Below, in pieces: positions 24,782 through 32,695 of a stretch of 51,811 bases of DNA; the stretch's first letter is position 1, and each line of letters starts with the position of its first letter. Source of the DNA: CAZBUH01 sp964495095 (lineage in GTDB: Bacteria > Bacillota > Clostridia > Oscillospirales > Oscillospiraceae); the NCBI GenBank assembly GCA_964495095.1, contig CAZBUH010000002.1:1-51811 (forward strand), written 5' to 3'. The notes beneath the pieces were generated by a model. It did not search any database and was not told where the DNA came from. It saw only the letters and a program-made list of their open reading frames with translations. A program made the position numbers and the translations under genes.

Positions 24782-25627
24782 ATGTTCGGCTACGTGCGCC
24801 CCAATAAGGATGAGCTTAAGGTACGGGAGCTTGAGGACTACAGGGCCTGCTACTGCGGCCTGTGCCACGCTCTTAAGAAGGACTACGGCTTCAGGGCCAG
24901 GTTTGTTTTAAATTATGATTTTGTGTTCATGGCGATGCTCCTCACCGGCCCGGAGGAAAGGCCGGAGAGGGCGCTGCGGCGCTGCGCCGCCTGCGGGAAG
25001 AAAAAATGCGTAAGCTGCGCCTCCTGGGGCGTATGCGCGGGATACAGCCTTATTCTCTCCTGGTGGAAATTAAAAGACGCCTGGGAGGACGAAAAGGGCC
25101 TTAAACGGCTGGCCGCCGGGGCGGGGCTGCTGCTTCTCAGGGGAGCCCATAAAAAAGCGGCGGCGGAATTTCCCGGGTTTGAGGAGAAGGTGTCCTCCAA
25201 TCTTGCGAGGCTGTGGGAGCTTGAAAAAAAGCGTGAAAGCTCCCTGGACAGGCCTGCGGACGCTTTTGCCAGGATACTGAGCGGCGCCGGGAAAACGGGC
25301 GGCGGGGAAAACCGCGCGATAGAGCAGCTTCTTTACCAGCTTGGCCGGTGGATATATATAACCGACGCCTGCGACGACCTTGAAAGGGATTTAAAAAGCG
25401 GCGCGTATAACCCTGTGGCTGAGCGTTTCGGGTTATCCGGAAAACTGCCGGAGGCGGAGCGGAAATACCTTGAAACAACGCTGCTGCACTCGGTAAACCT
25501 TATATCCTCCGCATATGAGCTGCTTCCGGAAAACTGCTGGAGCGGCATACTGCGAAACATCATATATCTTGGCCTTCCAGCGGTGACCTGCGGGGTGCTG
25601 AACGGGGCCTGGAAAAATAGAAAATGA
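24782..25627 (+). CDS. DUF5685 family cysteine-rich protein
   Basis: A 281-residue protein of unknown function. The N-terminus FGYVRPNKDELKVRELEDYR is the hallmark of DUF5685. Two cysteine clusters follow: C23, C25, C28 with H29, and C68, C71, C76, C79, C85, enough to bind metal or an Fe-S cluster. Near residue 194 is TDACDDLERDLKSGAYNP, an Asp-rich helix motif resembling, without proving, prenyl-diphosphate-binding sites. It starts 3 bases after cdaR and 12 bases before a J-domain gene, so the three are probably one operon. Confidence 0.85.
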   Translation: MFGYVRPNKDELKVRELEDYRACYCGLCHALKKDYGFRARFVLNYDFVFMAMLLTGPEERPERALRRCAACGKKKCVSCASWGVCAGYSLILSWWKLKDAWEDEKGLKRLAAGAGLLLLRGAHKKAAAEFPGFEEKVSSNLARLWELEKKRESSLDRPADAFARILSGAGKTGGGENRAIEQLLYQLGRWIYITDACDDLERDLKSGAYNPVAERFGLSGKLPEAERKYLETTLLHSVNLISSAYELLPENCWSGILRNIIYLGLPAVTCGVLNGAWKNRK

Positions 25628-25639
25628 ACGGAGCATTTG

Positions 25640-26215
25640 ATGAACGACCCATATAAAGTCCTTGGCGTGTCGCCAAACGCCAGCGAAGAAGAGATAAAAA
25701 AGGCATACAGGGATCTGGCGAGGAAATACCACCCGGATAATTACCACGATAATCCCCTGGCGGATCTGGCCCAGGAAAAGATGAAGGAGATAAACGAGGC
25801 GTACGACGCAATTACCAGGAACGGGGCCGGGAAATCCTCCGGAACGGGCGGGGCCGGACAGAGCGGCTATTCCTATGCCGGGGCCGGCCGGAGCGAGCTC
25901 GCCGCGGTGCGCCAGGCCATAAATTCCGGGAATATAGCCTACGCCGAGGAGCTGCTTAACGCCTCTCAGAACAGGAACGCGGAGTGGAATTTCCTTATGG
26001 GAAGCGTGTACTATAAAAAAGGCTGGCTGGACGAGGCCAGGCGGTACTATGAGACGGCCTGCAGTATGGACCCATATAATCAGGAGTACCGTCAGGCGCT
26101 CAATTATATGCAGAATGGGGGACAGGCGTACAGGCCCGCGGGATACGGCGGCATAGACCCATGCGACTGCTGCTCCGCCCTTATGTGCGCGGACTGCCTG
26201 TGCCGCTGCACTTGA
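25640..26215 (+). CDS. J-domain protein with TPR-like and Cys-rich C-terminal parts
   Basis: A DnaJ-related co-chaperone of 191 residues. The J domain occupies about 1-65 (DPYKVLGVSPNASEEEIKKAY, HPD in KYHPDNYHD), then a Gly/Ser/Ala-rich linker. Residues about 90-155 read like a tetratricopeptide repeat (NSGNIAYAEELL, YKKGWLDEARRYYETA). The last 19 residues hold seven cysteines (DPCDCCSALMCADCLCRCT), likely a metal site. It lacks the zinc and client domains of true DnaJ. The ATG at 25640 is used instead of the TTG one codon earlier. It follows DUF5685, a recurring neighbour in clostridia as far as I recall. Confidence 0.88.
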   Translation: MNDPYKVLGVSPNASEEEIKKAYRDLARKYHPDNYHDNPLADLAQEKMKEINEAYDAITRNGAGKSSGTGGAGQSGYSYAGAGRSELAAVRQAINSGNIAYAEELLNASQNRNAEWNFLMGSVYYKKGWLDEARRYYETACSMDPYNQEYRQALNYMQNGGQAYRPAGYGGIDPCDCCSALMCADCLCRCT

Positions 26216-26736
26216 TGAAAATGAGAAAAACCCTTAAAATTACCGTAACTGCAATGTCGGCCGCCATAACCCTTGTGCTGCTGTATCTGGCGTCGGTGAT
26301 GCCTTCGGGCAGACTGGCGATGACGGTCTGCGCGTCGCTGCCGGCAGTGGCGGCGGTGGTGGAGAGCGGGATAGGCGGCGGGCTTGCCGTATTTGCCGGA
26401 AGCGCCCTGCTTGCTTTAATACTCTCCCCGGACAAGACGGCGGTGCTTATGTTCGTGCTGTTTTTCGGCTGGTATCCTGTGATAAAGAGCCTTATTGAGC
26501 GGCTGAGACGGCCGGTTTTTGAGTGGATAGTCAAATTCCTCGTTTTTAATGCCGCAGTGACAGTTATGTGGTGCCTTTTCAGAGCAGCGCTTTTTGAAGG
26601 GCAGGTATGGTATAAGTACGGCGCACTGGCCATATACGGGGCGGGGAATGTGATATTCGCGGTGTACGACATGTGCATCTCCCGAATTGCCGGATTTTAT
26701 GTGACGCGCATCTCAAATCATTTAAAAAACAGGTGA
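26215..26736 (+). CDS. Predicted multi-pass membrane protein, unknown function
   Basis: About 173 residues, starting MKMRKTLKITVTAMSAAITL, with roughly five hydrophobic helices. The overall look, a basic N-terminus followed by short helices with Gly/Ala-rich packing, resembles small ECF-type S components, but I cannot place it in a family. The ATG at 26215 overlaps the J-protein stop (TGATG) and there is no Shine-Dalgarno, so translation probably depends on termination of the upstream gene. A longer start at 26161 would run inside the Cys-rich tail codons of the J protein and is rejected. Confidence 0.72.
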   Translation: MKMRKTLKITVTAMSAAITLVLLYLASVMPSGRLAMTVCASLPAVAAVVESGIGGGLAVFAGSALLALILSPDKTAVLMFVLFFGWYPVIKSLIERLRRPVFEWIVKFLVFNAAVTVMWCLFRAALFEGQVWYKYGALAIYGAGNVIFAVYDMCISRIAGFYVTRISNHLKNR

Positions 26737-26741
26737 GTCTA

Positions 26742-27629
26742 ATGATAAAAAGTATGACGGGATACGGCGGGGCCGAGGGAGCCGCAGAGGGCTTTGACAT
26801 CACGGTTGAGCTGAAAAGCGTAAATAACCGTTTCCTCGACTGCAATATAAGAATGCCGCGGGCCTATATGTTCGCTGAGGAGAGGATGAAGGGCCTTGTG
26901 CAGAAGCACATCTCCCGGGGCAAGGTGGACGTGTACGTCACACTGGAGCAGACGGGTGAGACAGAGACCGTTGTCAGCGTGGACGAAAGCCTTGCCAGAG
27001 CTTATATCGAGGCGGTAAACTCCATAGCGGATAAGTTCGGAGAGCTGGGGGTGAGCGGAAAGCTCCAGGCCATTGATGTGGCAAAATTCCCTGACGTTAT
27101 CCGCACGGAAAAGGCCGAGCAGGATAACGAGGCCATAGGCGAGGCCATATGCTCCGTGCTGGAAAAGGCCCTTGAAGCCTTTGACGGTATGCGCGGCGCA
27201 GAGGGTGAAAAGCTCTATGAGGATATTTCCGGCCGCCTTACGGCCATAGAGAGCCTTGTGTCAAAGGTGGAGGAGCGCTCGCCGGAGACTGTGAGCGAGT
27301 ACCGTGAGCGGCTCCGCGCTAAAATGGAGGAGGTTCTGCAAAACTCCGGCATAGACGAATCGAGGATACTCACCGAGGCCGCCATATTTGCCGACAAGAC
27401 GGCGGTGGACGAGGAGACGGTGCGCCTCAGGAGCCATATAGCCCAGATGCGGGGCTTTATAGACGAAAAGGTTCCGGTAGGGCGGAAAATGGATTTTCTT
27501 ATCCAGGAATTTAACCGCGAGGCGAATACTATCGGCTCAAAGGGGAATGATACGGAGATAGCGAAAATCGTGGTGGATATAAAAGCCGAGATAGAAAAAA
27601 TACGGGAACAAATCCAGAATGTTGAGTAA
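26742..27629 (+). CDS. yicC: YicC/YloC family endoribonuclease
   Basis: A 295-residue member of the YicC family, starting MIKSMTGYGGAEG and ending in the conserved KMDFLIQEFNREANTIGSKGNDTEI region. Characterised members are endoribonucleases that affect small-RNA turnover. AGGTGAG lies 5 bases upstream of the ATG at 26742. It opens the block that in Bacillus reads yloC-remA-gmk-rpoZ, reproduced here gene for gene. Confidence 0.95.
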   Translation: MIKSMTGYGGAEGAAEGFDITVELKSVNNRFLDCNIRMPRAYMFAEERMKGLVQKHISRGKVDVYVTLEQTGETETVVSVDESLARAYIEAVNSIADKFGELGVSGKLQAIDVAKFPDVIRTEKAEQDNEAIGEAICSVLEKALEAFDGMRGAEGEKLYEDISGRLTAIESLVSKVEERSPETVSEYRERLRAKMEEVLQNSGIDESRILTEAAIFADKTAVDEETVRLRSHIAQMRGFIDEKVPVGRKMDFLIQEFNREANTIGSKGNDTEIAKIVVDIKAEIEKIREQIQNVE

Positions 27630-27643
27630 ATTCAGGTGAAAAG

Positions 27644-27916
27644 ATGAAGCTTATCAATATCGGTTTTGGAAATATGGTGTCGGCGGGGCGCATTATAGCG
27701 GTTGTGGGCACCGAGTCGGCCCCGATAAAAAGGATAATTTCCGACGCGAGGGAAAAGGGCCGGCTTATAGACGCTACATACGGGAGGCGGACAAGATCCG
27801 TTATAATAGCCGACAGCGGGCATATAATCCTCTCGGCTATCCAGCCGGAGACTGTGGCGGTGCGCCTGAACGGAAAGGCCGAGGAGACCTATCCGGAGGA
27901 GGAAGAAAATGAGTAA
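27644..27916 (+). CDS. remA: RemA/DUF370 extracellular matrix regulator
   Basis: A 90-residue DNA-binding protein starting MKLINIGFGNMVSAGRIIAV. In Bacillus subtilis RemA activates biofilm matrix and osmoprotection genes by binding tandem repeats near promoters; the clostridial role is less clear. The central SAPIKRIISDAREKGRLIDATYG is the DNA-contacting signature. The C-terminus is acidic. Its stop overlaps gmk by 8 bases. Confidence 0.95.
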   Translation: MKLINIGFGNMVSAGRIIAVVGTESAPIKRIISDAREKGRLIDATYGRRTRSVIIADSGHIILSAIQPETVAVRLNGKAEETYPEEEENE

Positions 27917-28460
27917 GGGGCGTCTTTTTATAATATCCGGAGCTTCCGGCGCCGGCAAGGGGACGGTGCTGGAAAAGCTTTTTGAAACGTCGGATAACCT
28001 TTTTTACTCTGTCTCCGCTACCACCAGGGGGCCGAGGCCCGGAGAAACCGACGGCGCGGACTACTACTTTAAGACAAGGGACGAATTTGAGAGGATGATA
28101 GAAAACGGCGAATTTCTCGAATACGCCCAGTACGCCGGAAACTACTACGGCACCCCGGCGGCGCCTGTCAGGAGCCGCATCGAAAACGGCCAGAACGTGA
28201 TACTTGAGATAGATTTGCAGGGCTGCCTGCAGGTAAAGGAAAAAATGCCCGACGCCGTGAGCGTGTTCATAGCGCCGCCCAGCTTCGAGGAATTGGAGCG
28301 GAGGCTCCGGGGCCGTGGGACGGAGACGGAGGAAAAAATCCGCGAGCGGCTGGAAACGGCAAAAAAAGAGCTTGAAGCCGCGGCGATATACGATTATACT
28401 GTAATAAACGACGATGTGGAGAGCGCCGCCCGGCGGCTGCGGTCCATAATGTCGGTATAA
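27909..28460 (+). CDS. gmk: Guanylate kinase
   Basis: Phosphorylates GMP to GDP with ATP, feeding GTP and (p)ppGpp pools. The 183-residue protein has the P-loop GASGAGKGT at 11-19, the GMP-binding SVSATTRGPRPGE stretch and DYYF, and the lid/C-terminal RLRGRGTETEEKIRERLE and YDYTVINDD motifs. ATG at 27909 with GGAGGAAG upstream. Slightly short for the family but complete. Confidence 0.97.
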   Translation: MSKGRLFIISGASGAGKGTVLEKLFETSDNLFYSVSATTRGPRPGETDGADYYFKTRDEFERMIENGEFLEYAQYAGNYYGTPAAPVRSRIENGQNVILEIDLQGCLQVKEKMPDAVSVFIAPPSFEELERRLRGRGTETEEKIRERLETAKKELEAAAIYDYTVINDDVESAARRLRSIMSV

Positions 28461-28497
28461 TAAAATTTTCTCATTTTTATTTAGAGGTGTTTTTGTT

Positions 28498-28698
28498 ATG
28501 ATGCTCTATCCTTCAATGTCAAGCCTGCTGGATAAAATCGGCAGCAGATATCTTCTTGTCAACGTGATTGCGAGACGCGCCAGGGAACTCTCCGCCGAGG
28601 CGGAGGACAGCGGCATACCGTTGGATAAGAAAGCAGTCTCCTGCGCTATCGACGAGATAGACGAGGGGAAACTGACCGTGGATTGGAAAGAGGTCTGA
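28498..28698 (+). CDS. rpoZ: RNA polymerase omega subunit
   Basis: A 66-residue subunit that helps assemble RNA polymerase. YPSMSSLLDKIGSRYLLVNVIARRARELS is the conserved omega core. Two ATG codons stand in tandem at 28498; the first is chosen, with AGAGGTG upstream. In Bacillus coaBC follows rpoZ; here a terminator and then priA follow instead. Confidence 0.93.
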   Translation: MMLYPSMSSLLDKIGSRYLLVNVIARRARELSAEAEDSGIPLDKKAVSCAIDEIDEGKLTVDWKEV

Positions 28699-28709
28699 AG
28701 CTGCTGGAG

Positions 28710-28739
28710 ACGGGCGGGTTTGGTGCCTGCCCGTTTTTG
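28710..28739 (+). terminator. Intrinsic terminator after rpoZ
   Basis: ACGGGC (28710-28715) and GCCCGT (28729-28734) form the base of a stem with GG/CC above, followed by TTTTTGT. It separates the yicC-rpoZ unit from priA. Confidence 0.78.
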
Positions 28740-28841
28740 TATTGATGCGGGCGATGCGCGAACCATTCAGAGTTTTCTAAACGGGAGGGCTGATGAGTTA
28801 TAAAAACAGCCAGGATTTCAATATCGTCGGCCCAGTATTTT

Positions 28842-31247
28842 ATGGACAGGCCCTATGATTACAAAGTACCGGAGAGCCTTCAGGGCCTTGAGCCGGGGAT
28901 GCGGGTCATAGTCCCTTTCGGTAGCGGCAACAGGCGCACCGAGGGTATAATTCTGAAAATCTCCGAGGAGACTGAGGAGCGGCCTTTAAAATGTGTTGAC
29001 AAGGCGCTGGATACAGAGCCTGTTTTAACGCAGCAGCAGATACAGCTTGCCCTGTGGATGCGGGACAGGTTTTTCTGCACGGTGTACGACGCCGTCAGGG
29101 CCATACTCCCGGCAGGGCTGTGGTACCAGTCGAAAAATACCTACAGGATAGCCCGGGGCGTGGACAGGGAGGCGGCTTACGACGCAGCCGGGAAGTCAAA
29201 ACCCGCGTCGGCACTTCTGGAGGTGCTCTTTGCCCACGGCGGCGAGGCAGCAGAGAGCGACGTCCTTATTGCAATGACGGAAAAGGACCTTTCTGCGGCG
29301 TACAGGCGGCTTTCCGCCGCCAATGTAGTGGAGAGGGATATACAGGAAAAACGCCGTATAGGCGACAAAACGGCCGCTGTGGCCGTTCTTCAGCTTACGG
29401 CCGAAGAGGCGTCGGAGCTTTCCGCCAAAAAGCGGGCCTCCGCGCCGATGCAGGCTTCTGTGCTGGAAATGCTTACGCTTATGGGCGAGGCGGAGGTAAA
29501 GGAGATACGCTATTTTACCGGCGCGTCCCAGAGTACCCTGAAAACAATGGAAAAATACGGCTATATAGCCCTGGAGCGGCGGGAGGTTTTCCGCAGGCCG
29601 GAATACGCAGCCCCGGCGGACGCCGGAGAGCTGATATTAAACGAGAGCCAGCAGGAGGTGTTCCAGGGCCTCACCCGGCTTATAGGCGGGGAAAAACCGG
29701 AGGCGGCCCTTTTGTACGGGGTCACCGGAAGCGGAAAGACCTCAGTTTACATAATGCTGATAAAGGAGATAATAAAGCAGGGCCGGCAGGCCATTGTCCT
29801 TGTACCGGAGATAGCCTTAACGCCGCAGTTTGTAAGCGTGCTGACGGCCCATTTCGGGGACGGCATAGCCGTGCTCCACAGTTCCCTTGCCATAGGCGAG
29901 AGGTATGACGAGTGGAAAAGGATAAGGTCCGGGGCCGTAAACGTGGTGGTTGGCACCAGAAGCGCCGTTTTTGCGCCGCTGCCGGAATTGGGCCTTATAA
30001 TAATCGACGAGGAGCAGGAGCGCACCTATAAGTCCGAAAATTCCCCCAGATATCACGCCCGGGACATAGCGAAATACCGCTGCGCCCACTCAAACGCCCT
30101 GCTGCTTATGGGCTCGGCAACGCCGTCGGTGGAGAGCATGTATAACGCCGAGCGCGGGAAGTACAGGCTTTTCCGTATGCGGAAAAGGTATAATAAAAAG
30201 CCCCTGCCCGGAGTGATTGCGGCGGATATGCGCCGTGAAATAAAAAATGGGAACGGAGGCTCAATAAGCTCCGTGCTTTTGGAAGAGCTTAAGGCGAATA
30301 TTGAAAACGGGGAGCAGAGCATACTTTTCATAAACCGCCGCGGGGCCAGCAGCCTTATAATATGCGGCGAATGTGGGTATACATATACGTGTCCGAATTG
30401 CAGCGTGTCCCTTACATACCACTCGGCCAACAGAAGGCTCATGTGCCACCACTGCGGCTATTCACAGTCTGCGGCGCGCCAGTGCCCGGAGTGCGGCGGA
30501 CTGCTTAAGTTTTCCGGGGCCGGTACCCAAAAGGTGGAGGAGGAGCTGCGTGAGTTGCTGCCGGATACGGAGGTCATCCGTATGGACACCGACACTGTGA
30601 CGCCGGCAAATTCCCATGAGGCAATTTTGAGCCGGTTCAGGGATGAAAAGATACCGATACTTCTGGGTACCCAGATGGTGGCGAAAGGGCTTAACTTCGA
30701 CAATGTCACTCTGGTGGGGGTTATATCCGCTGACCAGTATCTCTATGTGAACGATTACCGGGCCCATGAGAGGACTTTTTCGATGATAACCCAGGTGGTT
30801 GGCCGCTCCGGCAGAGGAGAAAAGCCCGGCAGGGCCGTTATTCAGAGCTTTACGCCGGCTAATGAGGTGATACAGCTTGCTGCGCGGCAGGATTACGACG
30901 GCTTTTACGCCCGGGAGATAGAGCTGCGCCGGGCTATGGGCTGCCCGCCGGTGGCGGATATATTGAAAATCACGGCCTCCGGCCAGAGCGAGGCCGCAGT
31001 GCTGCGGTGCTGCACGGCGGTACGGGACGCGTTCCGGGGGTATTTTGCGGGGACGGAGGTGCAGGTGATAGGCCCGGCGCCGGCGGCGGTGGCCAAGGTC
31101 AACAACCGGTACCGGTACAATGTCACCTTGAACGGCAGAAATGACAGGCGGATGCGGGACATAGTTTCCTCCGTTGTGTGTGAATTTTCAAAAAACAGGG
31201 ATTTCCGGGGCGTGTCCGTCTTTGCGGATGTAGACCCAATGGACTGA
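28842..31247 (+). CDS. priA: Primosomal protein N' (PriA helicase); N-terminus uncertain
   Basis: Helicase that restarts stalled replication forks by loading the replisome. From ATG 28842 it has 801 residues. Walker A GVTGSGKT begins at 293, the Walker B box reads DEEQ (389-392) instead of the usual DEEH, and eight zinc cysteines appear in CGECGYTYTCPNC, CHHCG and CPECGG. The ATG at 28842 has no Shine-Dalgarno and begins mid-domain at MDRPYDYKVPE. The same frame upstream encodes the family N-terminus (KTARISISSAQYF) back to 28797 but lacks a normal start there; a well-placed ATG at 28793 is one base out of frame. Confidence 0.93.
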   Translation: MDRPYDYKVPESLQGLEPGMRVIVPFGSGNRRTEGIILKISEETEERPLKCVDKALDTEPVLTQQQIQLALWMRDRFFCTVYDAVRAILPAGLWYQSKNTYRIARGVDREAAYDAAGKSKPASALLEVLFAHGGEAAESDVLIAMTEKDLSAAYRRLSAANVVERDIQEKRRIGDKTAAVAVLQLTAEEASELSAKKRASAPMQASVLEMLTLMGEAEVKEIRYFTGASQSTLKTMEKYGYIALERREVFRRPEYAAPADAGELILNESQQEVFQGLTRLIGGEKPEAALLYGVTGSGKTSVYIMLIKEIIKQGRQAIVLVPEIALTPQFVSVLTAHFGDGIAVLHSSLAIGERYDEWKRIRSGAVNVVVGTRSAVFAPLPELGLIIIDEEQERTYKSENSPRYHARDIAKYRCAHSNALLLMGSATPSVESMYNAERGKYRLFRMRKRYNKKPLPGVIAADMRREIKNGNGGSISSVLLEELKANIENGEQSILFINRRGASSLIICGECGYTYTCPNCSVSLTYHSANRRLMCHHCGYSQSAARQCPECGGLLKFSGAGTQKVEEELRELLPDTEVIRMDTDTVTPANSHEAILSRFRDEKIPILLGTQMVAKGLNFDNVTLVGVISADQYLYVNDYRAHERTFSMITQVVGRSGRGEKPGRAVIQSFTPANEVIQLAARQDYDGFYAREIELRRAMGCPPVADILKITASGQSEAAVLRCCTAVRDAFRGYFAGTEVQVIGPAPAAVAKVNNRYRYNVTLNGRNDRRMRDIVSSVVCEFSKNRDFRGVSVFADVDPMD

Positions 31248-31268
31248 TTTCGGAATGGAGGAGCAATA

Positions 31269-31781
31269 ATGGCGCTTAGGAATATTTTAAAAGAGGGAGA
31301 GCCGACGCTCAACAAGGTTTCCCGGCAGGTCACGGATTTTACGCCCAGAATCCGTGAGCTTATAGACGACATGCGCGAGACGCTTTTGCAGGCAAACGGG
31401 GTTGGCCTTGCCGCCCCCCAGGTGGGCGTGCTCAGAAGGATAGTATTGGTTATGGACACCAATAAGGAGGAGCTTACGCCGGAGGAACAGATAATAGAGC
31501 TTATAAACCCGGTCATAGTCGATATGGAGGGGGAGCAGACCGGCACGGAGGGCTGCCTCAGCATACCCGGCATGTACGGCATTGTCACAAGGCCGGAAAA
31601 GGTGACGGTAAAGGCCCAGGACAGATTCGGAAAGGAATTTGAGGTGTCCGGCTATGGCCTTACAGCCAGGGCGTTCTGCCATGAAATAGACCATCTGGAC
31701 GGCCATCTGTACACGGAGTTTGCCGAGCGTATGCTCACCCAGGAGGAGCTGGAGGAGCTTATGGCCCAGGAGGGACAGTAA
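31269..31781 (+). CDS. def: Peptide deformylase
   Basis: Metal hydrolase removing the formyl group from new proteins. The 170 residues carry all three motifs: GVGLAAPQ at 44-51, EGCLSIPG with metal ligand C96, and HEIDH with H138, E139 and H142. It overlaps fmt by one base (TAATG); the pair form and remove formyl-Met and are coupled in most Firmicutes. Confidence 0.97.
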   Translation: MALRNILKEGEPTLNKVSRQVTDFTPRIRELIDDMRETLLQANGVGLAAPQVGVLRRIVLVMDTNKEELTPEEQIIELINPVIVDMEGEQTGTEGCLSIPGMYGIVTRPEKVTVKAQDRFGKEFEVSGYGLTARAFCHEIDHLDGHLYTEFAERMLTQEELEELMAQEGQ

Positions 31782-32689
31782 TGAGAGTGCTTTTTATGGG
31801 GACGCCGGATTTTGCCGCCTGCTCCCTGAGAAGGCTTTACCTTGACGGGCATGATGTGTGCGGGGTTTTCACCCAGCCGGATAAGCCGAAAAACCGCGGT
31901 ATGAAAATGACCGTAAGCCCGGTAAAGGAGGAGGCAATCTCCCACGGGACGCCGGTGTATCAGCCGGAGAAAATGCGGGACGGTACGGCCCTTAAAACCG
32001 TCAAAGAGCTGGCCCCGGAGATAATCGTTGTGGTGGCCTACGGCAAAATGCTGCCGAAAGAGATACTGGATGAGCCGAAGCTGGGCTGCATTAACATACA
32101 CGGCTCCATACTTCCGAAATACCGGGGCTCGGCGCCCATACAGTGGGCGGTGCTAAACGGCGAAAAGGAGACGGGCGTCACCGCCATGTATATGGCCGAG
32201 GCTATGGACGCCGGTGACATAATAGCCGTTAAGAAAACGGAAATAGGCGAAAAAGAAACGGCGGGAGAGCTTTTCGACAGGCTTATGTTTATGGGCGCCG
32301 ATCTTTTAAGCGAGGCCCTCCGGGATATTTCGGAGGGGAATATAAGCCGCACTCCCCAGAACGGGGAGGAGGCCACCTACGCGCCAATGCTCACAAAGGA
32401 GCTGTGCCCGATAGACTGGGATAAAGCTCCGGAGGATATACTTAATAAGATAAGGGGCCTTGACCCGTGGCCCGTTGCCACCGCAGAGTTCGGCGGCGTG
32501 AAATTTAAAATTTTCAAGGCTGAAAAGCGGGATGAGACCGCCGCCCCCGGAGAGATTATCTCGGCCGGCCGGGACGGGCTTCTTGTGGCCTGCTGCGGCG
32601 GCTCGGTGCTTATAACAGAGCTTCAGGCCGCGGGGGGCAGGCGCATGAGGGCCGCGGACTATCTGAGGGGACATCCAATCAAGGAGTAA
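31781..32689 (+). CDS. fmt: Methionyl-tRNA formyltransferase
   Basis: Transfers a formyl group from 10-formyl-tetrahydrofolate to initiator Met-tRNA. The 302 residues begin MRVLFMGTPDFAACSLRRL; the catalytic segment is NIHGSILPKYRGSAPIQWAVLNG, and a C-terminal tRNA-binding domain follows from about 205. Tightly coupled to def upstream; 6 bases before rsmB. Confidence 0.97.
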   Translation: MRVLFMGTPDFAACSLRRLYLDGHDVCGVFTQPDKPKNRGMKMTVSPVKEEAISHGTPVYQPEKMRDGTALKTVKELAPEIIVVVAYGKMLPKEILDEPKLGCINIHGSILPKYRGSAPIQWAVLNGEKETGVTAMYMAEAMDAGDIIAVKKTEIGEKETAGELFDRLMFMGADLLSEALRDISEGNISRTPQNGEEATYAPMLTKELCPIDWDKAPEDILNKIRGLDPWPVATAEFGGVKFKIFKAEKRDETAAPGEIISAGRDGLLVACCGGSVLITELQAAGGRRMRAADYLRGHPIKE

Positions 32690-32695
32690 TGTGTT

